Below, piece after piece: positions 34,346 to 47,701 of a DNA stretch of 64,000 bases. The stretch comes from Gymnopilus junonius. Its lineage: Eukaryota; Basidiomycota; Agaricomycetes; Agaricales; Galerinaceae. The notes beneath the pieces were generated by a model. That model was not told the DNA's origin. It ran no database searches and saw nothing but the letters and a program-made list of their open reading frames with translations. The translations under genes were made by a program, and so were the position numbers. The stretch is taken from positions 1 to 64,000 of the forward strand of contig JADNYJ010000064.1 of assembly GCA_015501075.1 (NCBI GenBank). The letters run 5' to 3'. Positions within the stretch are counted from its first letter, which is position 1. Each line of letters begins with the position of its first letter.

Positions 34346-36641
34346 TTACACTTCAGAAAGGATGTCAACCAGAACAGCCTTGACAGACTGAAGCTTATTT
34401 GCCGCGACCTGATCTAATTCGCTCATAGCGTCTTGAGGTACTTTAGGCTTGAAAGTAGCTCCGTATAAAGCACTCGCCAATACCTCATCCTCAGGTCCAT
34501 TTCGCATACGAACACGGTGGGATATTACCCTTGGCACAATACGTGCGATATCTACTTCTGACACATCCAATACCGGCGTCTCAACTGGCTCGTTTGCGTT
34601 TTCACTTGTTTCACCTAATAAATTTTCGCGCGATGCAGCCGGAAGCGACGATAATGCAGAGACCACAGATTCTAGCCTTGAAAGCCGGACATAATCCTTG
34701 GACAGAAGGTCCTCACTTTCATGCGAAGACAGCGCCTCGTCAACGTCAGACCAAACGGGAGGACGCAAGAGTTCCATGCCAGTCAGGTCCCTTCCAATGA
34801 CGCGAGAGGCGCGTATAAGATCTTCCGCATCTTGCTTTGACCTCGCAGTGAGCATCATCGCGTCGAGCCGTGGATGATGACGCGTCGCTGAGAATATGTC
34901 AGAGAGGTAGAGTTCGAGTCTATGGACATGTGCGTTTTCTTGCGTGTCTCTTGTAAAATCTTGATAAAAGTCGACGGGAAGACTTCATTTGGCAGAGGTG
35001 ATGGATACAAATGAGCAGAATGTGAAGAATGCCTCTGATGCAATGGCAATGGCTTCGCGAAAACCGGCGGTGTAGGAGGAAGAGGGATCGGATAACCAGG
35101 TCCGGACTACCAGGATTCGAATGTGACACATAACTGGAATGCAAAGACCGAGAAGAGGGTGGAAAGAGAAGCATATTCCAATCATGTCGAACCTTCTGAG
35201 AAATAAAGATTACTGCTCATAGCAAAGTTATCCAACTGAGATAAATTACCGGGTAAATATATGTTAAAAGTTGTGAGAGAATAACCATACCAATGTTTTG
35301 TGAATAGCGGTCGTTCTCTGGCATCCCAAGCACATACATAGATTGCAATAAAACTATCTGGCAGATTCCAAACGCCATCTTCCGCAATGGTCCCCGATAT
35401 ACTTTCAGGGGATTGGTTACTTTCATTTCGTGAAGCAGAGTCTGGATTTGGACCTTGCATGTTAACTTTTTCTCGACAGCACACTTATGAGGGTCCGTTG
35501 CACTGAAAATGAAGCATGTTCAAGACCTGACATCACCAAAGCTTGCGGAAGTTGCGGTGGTTGTTTTGGCTGTGATAACTTTCTACGTCGTCGAGGTGAC
35601 AGGGGAAGCGGGTCAGTAAATGCATGAGGCGGGTGCAATGGATAAGGTTTCAAGATGGATGGTGAATTGAGTGGAGAGTGATTGGTCGTATGACTGTCTT
35701 CCTGATTGGGCGTGCCATTTTGCGTAAGCAGTGACTCTGGAGACGTCGACAAGACACCACTCTGCGCCTGAGCGGCCGTCGCGAGATTGTTTGGGAAAGA
35801 GCGAGAGCGAGCGTATTCCGGCTTTGGTTGCTTGATCTTAAGTTTGGTTGGACGTGAAGGGGACAGGGTGTGCTGACGATGATGGCCGGAATGCTTGGCG
35901 TAATCGCTCGAGCCCTCATCTAGAGATGCGTGATTGGAGTGGTATGGGACGGGTCCGGAGGGGAGAAAGAGGGACCTTAGGAAGGCCGCCGGGTCGGCAG
36001 ACGATGCGCTACCAGTTTTTGGCCGAGAGGATGGCGCCTGGGTTCGTATCTTGACCCTGTGAGTCGCCAAGTTGAAGATTGAAGATAATGTCTAGATGTC
36101 GATGCATGATTAGCAGTGGATGCGATAACCTAGGAGATTAAGTGATATGGAGAAAATGAAATTCAATGCAAAAGGGAATATCGCTCTCCAAGGGTAAGCC
36201 GCAAGTTCTGCCTGAACGACACAACCACATCAAACTCGTGCTGATGCAAGGCAATGCAGGCTGTGTTAGTGCAGGGCTGCACCAGACGGCAAGACCTGGA
36301 CGAAGCGCCACATATTGGTGCGGCAATGGTTTGGCGAAAAAACATGTTTCATGACACGGTTATAAAGTATGCATTCTTCGCCAGAACTGAGAAGGAAGGC
36401 TCCAAGGAGATGAACTTCCAGCACTTACCCAGACCACTAGCTTGATAGTTAGGCCAATGTCCTCTTCTGGAGCCCGGAGAATCAAATTTTTGTCACCGGC
36501 GATGAGACAGAGAAGAATAGACTGGAAGACGACATGATCGAGCGGCAGAGAAGTGGAATTGGCAAGGCTTTGCAAGTATGCAAGGAGAGCCGGAAAGAAG
36601 TCCTGTGTACCAATCAGGTGAAGAGGCACTTGGTCAGACAT
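34346..36641 (-). CDS. AAA+/magnesium-chelatase-like protein, with apparent indels
   Basis: Matches a fungal family often labelled Mg-chelatase-like. It starts MSDQVPLHLIGTQDFF at 36641. LLCLIAGDKNLILRAPEEDIGL is the nucleotide-sensing N-part. An unusually long 337-nt intron (36092-36428) joins LVVW to TLSSIFNLATHRVKI. The disordered middle leads to PQALVMSGLEHASFSVQRTL, VWNLPDSFIAIYVCAWDARERP and DNFAMSSNLYFSEG, then ELYLSDIFSATRHHPRLD and LDVSEVDIARIVPRVISHR. The frame breaks at an A run near 35480 (SRK to VNMQGP) and again at the junction before DNFAMSS, and the region 34950-35190 is hard to splice. I see no classical Walker A. The gene may be decaying or carry base-calling errors. Confidence 0.55.
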
Positions 36642-36683
36642 GCTCTTCGGTTGTTGCTTGACAGATGTCTGCAGCCAGATCAC

Positions 36684-37495
36684 AGAGTGCTACAGTGCCT
36701 TTCCTACGAACTATAGATGTAATCTGAGTATGCAAAGGTTTAGAAAGGAACTAACTAGCCTTGGAAGCTGAAAATAACAACAGCAGCATGAGCTGGCGTG
36801 TGAGTAGAAGGCACAACGTGACTGATGGTGTCAAATATACCGAGCACAAGAAATCGACATGTGGTGGATTGTCTGCCGTATTGTTAGCGCTTCCAACCAC
36901 GAAAACGAGGTCTAAATATGTTCGTTGCTATTCCAGCTGCGTATGCGTAGGTCTGCGGACATGCGCGTGCCGGGATGTCCGACAGAGCGGAGATAATCAG
37001 GAATCTTATCTGCTCAATTTCCCTTTAATTTCACTCCTCCTCCATCGGATGCTTGTCGGTCGGTATGACAATCCAAATGGGCATTATGTTCCACACACTC
37101 TTTCACCTTCTTCTGACAGGTCTCTATTTTCGGTCTACACATCAAGAATTATGACTATATTTCCCGGCCAATGGCCTCAAGGCCTGCCTTATGAAGTTTT
37201 CGGGGTGAGAGCTCTTTACCGAGCCGAACTCAGGGTCTTCCGATTACTTCTGCTCGCTCTTTTGCTGGAGCTTCTACCTTCACACCCTCCTGCCTTGGGC
37301 GCCCTCCTCGACGGTCGTCGCCTCAAATTGGGTTTTACTAATTGTCGCAATCAATTGCCACTATCACTTTGATCGTGACATATCTCATATCTGCGGGTGC
37401 AGAGAGTCCAAGACAAATCACGGGTTGTGCTGGAATTTGGCTTCCGTCCCTCGTCCTTCTTTTTCGCGCCGGACTCGATCGAGCTCATGAATTTA
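36684..37495. other. Upstream region of the large membrane-protein gene
   Basis: A + strand frame stays open from 36761 to 37372 but looks like promoter and 5' UTR. The expected signal-peptide exon of the next gene must lie here or just downstream; candidates are ATG 37078 (MGIMFHTLFHLLLT) or the ATG-less stretch ATITLIVTYLISAGA near 37357. Confidence 0.35.
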
Positions 37496-40400
37496 TGGAG
37501 ACCTCTCTACAATTTACCGTGGACGATACCTCCCCCACGATCTCCTACTCTCCTTTCCGTGATACCTTGTCTACCCCGGACCTTAGCGCCGGCTGGAATC
37601 CTTATTACAACTTGTCAGGCTTTATCCATGCTCAAGGGGAGGTCGGAAATGGCACCAGCCTTCACATCACTTCTCTCAACGGTGCTTCTCTCGCCTTGCA
37701 GTTCCATGGTTCGTTCCTTCTTGCTTCCATGCTTGCGTGAGATTCATCAAGAATGCTTGCAGGAACTGGTATCGAGCTAAGAGGCAATGTAACCTTCGCG
37801 TCATATGAAGTCTCGGTCGATGGACAAGCCATTTCATCACCTTCTTCAACATCACAGAACAACATTCTAGCAAACGTTCAGAACCTTAAAGATGGAGCCC
37901 ACAACGTTACTTTGACCGCCCAGATACCCCAAGGACAGAACCCACCTAATTCTACTATGTTAGTATTCGAACAAGCCATAATTCTTTCATCGTCCATCCC
38001 TGTTTCATCCAAGTAAGTCGCCGCCACTAACAGGGCACCTGGATTTCCCTTTTTTGTATCATTCCCGACTAACCTTTTCGGTTTGACGGCTCAAAGTGTA
38101 ACCTTTCAGCCTCAGCAGATTGATGATAGTGACATCGCCTTCCTTGGCCGCTGGACTTTTGAGACGGTCTCCTCCGGAGCGTCCTTCCATATATCAAAAA
38201 CCGCTGGAGATAGAGCTGCCACGGTCTTCAATGGTAAGTTTCCATTTTTCTTAGACGTCATTGCTGAATTGGCTTGAAATTCTTGTTTTGTGCTTTTGTG
38301 CATCTCCAGGCACTACTTTTATTATGCAAGGCGAGACGTCTCCGGATGCAGGGAGCTACACTGTCACCCTCGATAACGTCACGACTACGTTAAATGGTCG
38401 CTCCTCTTTCACAGTTGATAACGCCCTCTTGTTCTTTGCTTCGGAACTGAACTCAGCCATCGAGCACAGTATCGTAGTAGAGAACCTCGACGGAGGTCAG
38501 TTGTCCATATTATCGGGCGGAGTTAACGTGTTTGTACCACTCAAGCAAGTCTAGCACATTCTTCGTGATTTACACACGTCAACTAATTGCCTGTGTTTTA
38601 AACAGCCTATCTGCTAGTACACCATCTTCCAACGGTACATCACTCACAGGAGCGACCAGCGCAATGTCCTTCCCGGAAGGAACGATTGCTGCCTTCATTT
38701 TATCTGGAATTCTCGGCTTCATCCTCATAACTGGGGGCCTATTTTATTTCCTTTATTACCGTCCGAAGACGCGCCGGCGGCGACGCCAAATTGCCAATGA
38801 TAGGTTGGAGCGAAGTCCTAAGGAGCAAGAGGCGGGCATGGTCCTCGATATTGGCCCTAATGGCGTCGAAAACTTCTCCAAGAACGTGGACTACGCAGAA
38901 GAGGATATCTTCCCAATCCCAGATAGGCGGCACAGCGCTATGAGCGGATTTTCTCGCTGGAGGAGAGAGGCTGTTCAAGGAAGCCTGGGTGGTGTCAATC
39001 TGCCCATTCATTTCAGACACTCAGACTCAGATGAGAAGAACAACAGTCACAATGCTGCTGAGGAACGCCCTGGGAGCGGACGGAGTAGCGACCCTCCAAG
39101 TTCGAGCTCCTCGGCCAAACGAGCACGGGCAAAGAGGAAAGGCAAGATGAGGCAAATCTTGGGCAGGTCATGGTCACCAAGCTTCATGGTTGATTTACCT
39201 ACACGACGGTCACGTCCCCCAACAGCTGAACAGTCAACGTCCCCAAGAATCACCTCGATGGGGAACCTCTCATCATTCGTAGCAGCTGAACCATCTCCCC
39301 AAAAGACACGAAATGCCGACCCTCCATCCTATGCAGCTTCAGTCTCAAATCACGACTCCATCCGAAACTCTAATTCAGATCCATCATCTGGCATTCCTTC
39401 TGGACCGCGATCTGTGTCCGTCAACGCGTCTTACCCACGCATTCACTACCATGAAGACAGCCGTGGCTTCCTTCTCAACGAAGGCGAGCCGGACTCCGAC
39501 CTGGATTCTCGGCGCGTAGATCCACCTCCTCAACATCATACACATCATCATCAATTACCACCCGCTGAAGCTATTCCCATGATGCCGTTAGCGCGGCATG
39601 ATGCAGGCAGCTTGTCGACAGAGGATGATCCTTCTATTACAGAGCCCAATAGCATGCGTCAAGTTTTGCGCAGTTTGAGCCCGCGGACAAGTGAGACGCC
39701 GCAGCGTTATTCTCAGAGACGCAGAACTGTGGTGGCAGAGAACCCAGAGAGCCAGACTGAGTCACCGGGAGAATTTCCACCTTTGCATATGTTCCTCGAG
39801 GACGAACCAGAAGATCAGAGCGAGACATCCAAGCAACTCCCACGGACACCCTCTGGCGGTGAGAATAGTGAAGACGGCGGCAAGGATGGCGCGTTTCTCA
39901 GCGTCAGGACAACCAGCCCGTTCCGCGTTGATTTTGACTCGCAATCCACGCGTGTTCCGAACACCAGTGATGGTGATGCAGGATCTACTGACGCGCCGTA
40001 TCTTACAGCTGTGTCGAGCAATGGCAAAAAGGAACCATCTAAGAAATCATCCAAGAAATCAAGTGGCAGGTCTGCCCGAGTTCCGCTGCCCGAGTTCGTG
40101 CAAGGTGCTTCGCGATTGCCATTTAGGCTGACGCCTATTACTTGGCGACCTGTCTCGCCTCCAAAGCAGCTATCTTCAAGTGGCCAAGGCTCAGATGGAG
40201 TCACTTCTTTCCTCGATTTCAGTAGCTCACGAGAAGGATCAATGCGGTCGCACTCCATCAGGCCTGGTACCAGCGGGTCGGATTCTGTATTTGAGGCTAG
40301 GTTATCCATGCCAGGTCCAATGGAACCCAGGTCGAGGTGGAGTAACACTACTGCTCCTACCCAGACGACGGGCACTGCAGGCTCAGAACAAGATAAACCC

Positions 40401-41114
40401 ATCGACGAGAACCGTCTCTCTGTACGTGGACCAACGGAACCCAGATCGAGATGGAGCAATACTACGGTACCTACCATTTCAACAGGCCCAGCTGCGTCGT
40501 CATTGGCAGCTCCTGTAAATGATTCCTCGAGCGAATCATCTAAAGATCATCCACCAAGGCCTGAGCTTCATTCAAGTGACTCAAACACATTCCCTATTTT
40601 AGTCCATGTGGTTATGCCTACTCCTCTTCCTGTAATCGATACCACCACTGGTTCCAATCCTAACCCGCATCGACGTTCGCAAGCTTCCACGTCCAATCAG
40701 TCAAACTTCACGCAAGCAGGCGAACCTCTACATGTTCACCCCGTCCTTGGTAATTTGGAATCTCCCACATCTCCAGCAGACAGTATACCCTTGACCATGT
40801 CTGAAATCCATTTCGTGAACAGCGACGGTGAGGAAGCGGCACGTTCGCGTCGTACTACAGATGTTTCATCGCTTCCACCTGGTGCTCCCTCAGACGAATT
40901 TCAACCGCGTCCTTTTGATCCTAGTATTCTGGTCAGCAGAGTACTGGGGACACCCCCACCTTCTTCGGCGACAGCACGTCCCATACATACAAGATCGGCC
41001 TCTGCTTCTGCTACATTCAATTCTTTCCCTTCATCTTCTCAAAAACCCGGTCCCACCCAAAGTAACGATCATTTGAACAGTTCCGCTAACGTTTCTGGAC
41101 AATCTTTGAGCTAG
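37496..41114 (+). CDS. Single-pass membrane protein with galactose-binding-like ectodomain and long cytoplasmic tail
   Basis: Family of Agaricomycete cell-surface proteins of unknown role. The N-terminal exon is incomplete; 37496 is only the first in-frame ATG. Exons: up to 37708, 37763-38012, 38097-38233, 38310-38544 and 38606-41114; all phases fit. The ectodomain starts FTVDDTSPTISYSP, is N-glycosylation-rich, and contains two beta-sandwich units (about 37500-38010 and 38100-38540). A TM helix, IAAFILSGILGFILITGGLF, at 38690-38750 is followed by the stop-transfer RPKTRRRRRQ. The cytoplasmic tail of about 780 residues is Ser/Pro-rich and disordered, with a repeated GP-EPRSRWSNTT segment (about 40315 and 40430). 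The intron 38545-38605 uses a GC donor (AA|GCAAGT), needed to keep frame. It may be a wall sensor, but that is inference. Confidence 0.8.
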
Positions 41115-41717
41115 TATCGTCTTTAGCATATTATCCATGCATTCCTTTTCTTCTGTGTTTTTAAGGCCTCTTTCGTGGATTACCACACCTGGGAATTTTT
41201 AAAACACCTTACGTTCCTTCACTTGCTGTATCCCTCGAGCTTTTTTCAATTTCACGAATCATTTGTAATATATATACCATCATATTTAGTCATTCAATGC
41301 ATATGCCATGCCATTCTCAGACCTATCAGTATGTACCCGAAAAAAGTCCATATGAGAATTGGCTTTTTTTTTCGGTTCGTTTTTGCCCGCCCTTTGGAAC
41401 GCGTGGGGCGGATCAAAAGAGGTTTCATATCAACCACTACAATCTAACATGAACCCATTTGTACGAAAGTTACGGCCCTCGCCTTAATTTTCAAGGCTTT
41501 ACGGACCTCGACTAGTAATTCTCTGGTAACTCTTGCATCGCTACTGTGATCGGGAAAGCGAAAGGTCAGGTTTGCCTGAGCGGCCACAACGCCAGCGCGT
41601 CAAGCTTCAACCGTAATCGGCTCCGCCATCATCAAACCGTTTGTTTCGAGAGGTCCATGGGACGAGCCTCCTTGTTCCGAAGGATAGTCCAAGGTTTTCT
41701 TGAAGAAAACTCAAACT
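41115..41717. other. Intergenic before the NYN-LOTUS array
   Basis: 3' flank of the membrane-protein gene and the promoter of array copy A. It does not share the 120-bp upstream block found before copies B and C. No gene is seen. Confidence 0.4.
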
Positions 41718-43342
41718 ATGAATGGCTCAGCAGGGGTTAGCATTTTTTGGGACTGCGGTATGGCTTTTCATCTGTTTAAGTGGCATGACCATTGACTATG
41801 CTTTGTCCATCTAATTCCAGAGAATTGCCATGTCCCTTCCAATACTTCAGGCTATACTGTTGTTGACAAAATTTGCTCCTTGGCTCGAGAATATGGCAGC
41901 ATCAAGTCGTTCAAGGCCTACCTGGAAATTTCTGACCAAGTCCAGAAGTCTCTTACACTGCGCTCGGAATTGCAGTCTTCAGGAGTTACTTTGATTGACT
42001 GTCCTCACAATGGTAGAAAAGATGTAGCGGATAAGATGATCATGGGCGAGTTGACCTCTTCCAATCAAGCGATTGCCTTTGTTTTGACTTGGAGTCCTTA
42101 GTCGACATGTTAGCCCACGCTATGGACACTCCTGCGCATTTGACAACGATGATCTTAATAACGGGCGACCGTGATTTTGCATACCCGATGTCGATTTTAA
42201 AGCTGAGAAATTATCGTGTTGTTTTGGTCACTCTTTCCAATGCACACATAAGCCTCACAGCTCAAGCGTCAGTCTGTCTAGAGTGGAACAAACACATCTT
42301 GAATGCTGCACAAGAGGCGTCTCAGACGAATGACTTATCATATGGTCAAGGGAGAGGAAACATCGACTATGATGAAGATATTGTCTTCCTGCAAGACAGT
42401 CGTAAAGCTACTGGCAGTAGGGTGCTTACACCAACTGCAGGCGACTTTTGCGCGTCCTCAGATCGTGGTCTTCGTGTCCAGAATGACACTATAAAGCAAA
42501 GCCATAGGCATCAACCGCGCGATGGGCAAACTATCGTTGGAATACCCATCTCATGCCCAGTTGTTGCCCGTCAGCCCGTCATCGTCGATGCAAGCACCGA
42601 GGGAACCCAAAGATCTTTGACGAAGTTTAGGAAACTTGCAACCGTGTCTCTCCAGGGAAAGCAAAGTACAGAAGGTCCATTTACAGATGAAGCCATTTCC
42701 ATTGCAATCGGGAAAGGACATCATTCTCGGCCTGCAATCATTTCTGCATGCGACAAACACGCTTATGTCGAGAAGGAGGAAATTATCGTTCATACTTCTG
42801 CTCTCTGCGAAAAGTCAGCACCTCCAAATTGGAGATGGACAATTTTGGGAGTCCGATTCAAAAATTTTGCACCCTTTGTGAAGAGTCACTTTTCCGTAAG
42901 TCATCATCCACTGCGCCATTGGCAGCAGTGGACTTGACATCAGGGTTTACTAAACAGACGGTCTCAGCAACTCCAACTTCCAACGCTACTATTCAGGCTG
43001 GAAGCCTTCCTTTTTCCACCACCCGTAAGAATATCGCGTCGTCTGCCACATGTTCTGCTCCTGGGCTTGCGCTGAAGTCTGCAATTGTGCCGGCCGTTCC
43101 TACTAACTTCAAATTCTGGTCCAATGTTTACAAGCTCACAGAACGCAAGGCAGTCGTCGCCCTCTTCGGTCCATTGTAGGAGCTGAAATAGGCAAGAATG
43201 GATCTACCTATGAAAAAGCTGGCGTCAAAAAATTCGGGCAGTATGTTGCCATTGCTGAGCAGCTAGACTTGATCGAACTGGGGGCAAAGATGGCGATGCC
43301 TGGATTCGACTAAAGCCGGCTTGGTATCATGCCTCTATTTGA
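41718..43342 (+). pseudogene. NYN-LOTUS protein, array copy A (degraded)
   Basis: MARF1/limkain-like RNA endonuclease architecture. Exon 1 (41718-41757, 40 nt) encodes MNGSAGVSIFWDC; exon 2 (41821-42045, 225 nt) encodes ENCHVPSNTSGYTVVDK and CPHNGRKDVADKMIM. Exon 3 from 42102 has LITGDRDFAYP. The NYN acidic residues (FWD, KDVADK, TGDRD) are all kept. The intron before exon 3 has a GC donor (GCGAGT). After a shorter linker than in B and C, only one winged-helix block is present (43090-43340: LVQCLQAHRTQGS, YEKAGVKKFGQYV, DAWIRLKPAWY). The linker frame ends at 42937, and the winged helix is broken by two apparent one-base losses, near 43108 (A run) and 43290 (G run). Probably non-functional as read. 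Confidence 0.75.
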
Positions 43343-43782
43343 ATCCCCGAAAAAGATTCTTTGCATCGATTTGAATGTACGTGCCATCTCGCTATGTAGT
43401 ATGTTCAATGGCAGGATGAAGTATACTCCTATCACTGACTAAAAGGACATTGTCCCGCGGGAGAATTGAATGCAATTGACAGACAACTAATATTGTATAG
43501 TTTACTTCAAGTAATACAGTACATCTTATGGACGTATTTCAGCTACGAATTGTTTTTCTCAGGTTCAACAGAGGTTGGAGACATAAGTGGATATTGTATC
43601 CGGCACCATCAATGAATCATGCGGAATATAAGTATAACCGAGCTTCCGGAAAACGCATCGACGTTGCAATTGGCCATGATATATTATCAAACCAATACCA
43701 AACTATCCAGGCCCCAGCGAGTATTAGCCCTCAAATTCAAAGATTCTACTTCTGGCAGCCAGGTCAGGTATAGCACTGTCCT

Positions 43783-43902
43783 TTGCGGGTCCGCTAATCA
43801 CAATGGTGATGGCTTCCGGTGATAAGCTTTCCTTGAGTTTACCCTATGCCAACTGTTGCGCTAGGCTCTGCGGCTTTGGCTCATATACGTTTTCCTTGAT
43901 CG
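43783..43902 (+). repeat. Duplicated upstream block, array copy B
   Basis: 120 bp from TTGCGGGTCCGCT to the ATG of copy B. It is closely similar to 48205-48326 before copy C, including the shared core GATAAGCTTTCCTTGAG. The duplication unit therefore included the promoter. Confidence 0.75.
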
Positions 43903-46900
43903 ATGTACGGTTTGGAAGGCGTAGCTGTATTCTGGGATTATGGTGCGGTGTTTTCGCCTTCCGTTTACCTACAATACGTACTGACGAACGGTCTTTACCT
44001 CTTATCACGCCAGAAAACTGTCCTATCCCTTCCAACAACTCAGGGTATTCTATTGTGGACAATATTCGTTCATTAGCACGACCATATGGTAGCATCAAGT
44101 TGCAAGGCTTACCTTGAGATATCAGACCAGGCACAGAGGTCTATGGCGCTTCGCTCGGAGCTGCAATCATCAGGTGTTTCCTTGGTTGACTGCCCTCATA
44201 ACGGTCGGAAGGATGTTGCTGACAAGATGATCATTGGTGCGGTTTCTTGGTTCAGTAGAAACGTCTATTTCAACTCTGATCGAATTATAGTTGATATGTT
44301 CGCTCATGCTATTGACACACCTGCATTATCTACAGTGGTGCTGATCACCGGCGACCGTGACTTTACATATGCAATATCGACTCTGAAGCTTCGGATGTAT
44401 CGAGTGGTACTTGTTACTCTTTCGAACGCCCATGCCAGCCTCACCGCACAGGCTTCCGTTTGTCTAGACTGGAATTGTCATGTTTTAGCTCCCACCGAGG
44501 CATCGATGAAGACTTCGAGGTGGCAAGAAGGTTCATCGACTACGCAAGAGAATCACGGCAATTGGGCAGGCCAATTTTTGGAGGTGACTGGTTGGAGGCC
44601 CGCCAGAATAACGAAACGAGTTTTCCGCGAAAGATTCGTGATGCAACGAACGAGAGGCTGGCTTCTCAGATGGCTTTAAACAGTGGTTTGACAGGGGCTC
44701 GGGGAAATACCAGTCAAGGATCCAAAGAACTGCTTTATGAGTCTACAAATTCGATTCCAATGCGTCCGTCGGCGAAACCATTTACACCTACTCTGGGCTC
44801 CACGTCGGTAGTGAAGAGCTTAGTCAATACCCCAATCGCAGCCAATCCCCCCAGTGAAATAGCCTCGTCAAGAGACCAGTCAATTACACGAATTACCCCT
44901 ACTCTTACCAAGAGGAACCAGTATGCTGATCCTCCTGACAGCAATGAACCCTCCAATGTCAAGGAAGAGGATGGCCTTGAAGATTTATTTGTTCAACCTC
45001 TATTTAGCCAATCTGTTCCTGGGGATTCATCCCTCTCCACTCTTCCTGGATCATTATCTTCCACGATCTTCTTACCATCGATTTTGACGGGCTCGTCGTC
45101 CCTGAGAAGCACTTCCATGCCCTCGAAAGCACCCGCTCAGTTTCGTCAACCTCCATCAACTCCTTTCTCTGAGCTGTATACACCCACATATCATAATCCC
45201 AATATTGTACCGCCCACCGGAAATCCATCTGCCCAAGTTGTGACAAGAAAGGATTCATTTGTGTCCTCCAAGATTGCAAAAATTTGGCCACCAGTGGTTA
45301 AAGAAACGTCATCACCACAGCCAACGTCCAGAACTTGGAATAACTTCATACCAGCCTCGCAACCAAGGTCCTCGATGGAGGTGATGTCCTCCCCATCAGT
45401 CGCAGCACCCTGTTCAAGCGGCATGGACCCTGTGAGCTACGTAAGCTTCGACTTCCAAAGTTTCCTCCTTAACTCCCGCCTTTGGTTCGCTACCTCAGCA
45501 TACAGCTCCTGTCAGCAAGCCAGCCAATGCCTGCATTTTTATGTCTTCTGCACCATCGACAACCTTGTGTGATACTGACACCTCGCCTCTGCTCCCTGTG
45601 TCTGCATTCACCACGCCAATGTCCTCTATAACAGCACCTGCAGAATTTCTCCTTCAACTGAAGTCAAATCAGATGGTGGCCTTGTCATTCCTTCCCAGCG
45701 TGCAGCGACTGTGATTTCCAGTTATACAACTGGGCAGGCTCTTCCTGTTCTTGCAACATCCTCACCGGCTACTGCTACCTCTTTGCCGCCTTCCAGTCCC
45801 GTCGCATTGAACCCTCAGACTTATGCAGCAGTAACTCAGGAAGCCTCTTCGACCATTGGATCGGAAGGTACTAGTGATTTTGTTTACCATTCTTGTCCTT
45901 CATCCCCTATTTCTGCTCGTGCATTCCAACGAATTGAATCCGCAGTGGATGTTATCGGCACTGACGATATAACTTTTTCTCCTCCTGCTCGGCCCCAGTC
46001 GTTGCCAAACCCTGCTCTATATCCCGTAGAGAATGATTTTACTGTCGTCTCCCCATTACCTCGACATCCTGTGCCTCTACCGAAAAGTGTAAACAGCATC
46101 GCTTCCATTGTGGCCAACAACCCCCTTGCAGATGTGCTCAGCCCCACTAATTCCCAACCGGTGCCTTTGATTGTGCCAGAAAAATTCATAGTTCTGGTCC
46201 AATGTCTACAGACACAGAGGTCTAGAGGGATTTTTCAGCCCCTCCGAAAAAATCTCTCAAGAGAAATCTCTCAGAATGGTACAACTTACAAGAAGGCTGG
46301 TGTCCAGAAGTTTAAACAGTATGTCGCATTGGCCGAGGAAATGGGTATCATCGAGCTTGGAGGCTTGGAGAGGGCAGCATGGATACGTCTCAAGTCAGAT
46401 TGGTACAATGCTACATCTTCGGCTCCCGCTGTATTCCTATCCCTTCAGCTGCACCCAAGTCCCCATCGGTTGCAGTGTCGTGCACCCATTTAGATATGGG
46501 CTCAACAGGGTCCCCCGTCAGAACAGAGGAGAGTAATGGGGCTGAGCCATCTTCTCCTAAACCTGTCTTCGCCACTCCGCTTCAACCTGCGGATGCTATA
46601 ACCAACCCTAGTGATCATGGTATTAACAACCATGTTCCTCGTGCTCAGTCTTCGCTCCTTGCTGATGTCGTCGTCAATACTCCAGACGCTCGTGTAATAC
46701 CCATTTCGCTGACACTTCCTGAGCCTCCTAAGTCTCAGAAATCCGCAAGACCTTCCATTGTACCAGAAATCACTTCCAATTTTACTTCTACCCCTGCTAT
46801 TGATCCTGCAACGCCTAATGTGGTCCCTGAAATATTCAAGGTATTGGTTCAATGTCTACGAACTCATAGATCAAAAGGTATTGAGCAACCCTTCTGGACC

Positions 46901-47701
46901 GACGTCGCAATGGAGCTTAACAAAGACAAAACTACTTATGCACAGGCAGGTGTTACAAGTTTTAAAGAGTACACTGTCATGGCTAAACGGCAAGGTGTAA
47001 TTGAGCTTGGAGGACAAGGAGAGGGAGCTTGGATTCATCTCAATCTAGCTTATTGGCACGATATACCCTCAGTCATTCCCACACCTCCGATCGGCCCTTC
47101 TCCAGACTCCTTGAGTTTGGAAGAGTCACCCTCTGGAGAAAGGAGCAGTAGTGATTCTATAGCTGAACCTCCTGCGCAGGTCCCTGCGTCTGCTAGTCAG
47201 CTCCCGCCTAGTGACTGTGACCCCATCCCTTCCGCTGGGTCCGCACCGTCCTCGGACACTATTATATCTTCCTCACCGGATGTTGCACCAAATTCTATCT
47301 CCCCAAAGCCGTCACAGTCACTTGTAGCTACGTCAACGCTAGTCACCTCATTTCCTGTTGTAATAGTGGAGAGCAATGGCCACCCTCCTGCCCCCGCCCC
47401 CCTTTCTCCTGCTCTGCCGGAGCTCGTAACTCGTGCCCCTCCTGTCGTCGTCCCGGAAATTTTCAAGCCTCTGGTCATATGTTTGCAATCATACAGGTCT
47501 AGAGGCGTTCTGAAACCATTGCGAAGAAATATCGCAACGGAAATAAACAAAAATAAAGCGACGTATAAGAAAGCTGGCGTTGACAGGTTTAATTCGTACA
47601 CCGCATTGGCTAAGGAACAAGGCATTATCGAATTTAGTGGAAAAGAGGAAGGTGTTCGGGTGGCTCTCAAGCCAAAGTGGTATGATGCTGTTATATCTTG
47701 A
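43903..47701 (+). pseudogene. NYN-LOTUS protein, array copy B (frameshifted)
   Basis: Same layout as copy C: exon 1 43903-43942 (40 nt; MYGLEGVAVFWDY), exon 2 44014-44236 (223 nt, two less than the 225 nt of A and C). The 2-nt loss near 44100, in the helix reading SFKAYLEISD in C, destroys the NYN frame. A second shift occurs after EASMKTS (about 44510), and others near 45560-45710 and 46470. Between the shifts the sequence still codes well: LITGDRDFTYA, a Ser/Pro linker, and three winged-helix blocks (46165-46410 ending AAWIRLKSDWY; 46819-47055 ending GAWIHLNLAYW; 47449-47690 ending VRVALKPKWY). The 2-nt deletion is not in a homopolymer, so genuine decay is likely here. Confidence 0.75.

Noticed and set aside
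36761..37372. + strand ORF of 203 codons
   Set aside because: Composition is odd, there is no domain, and it covers the promoter/5' UTR of the next gene; its hydrophobic part could be an exon but no splice made it convincing.
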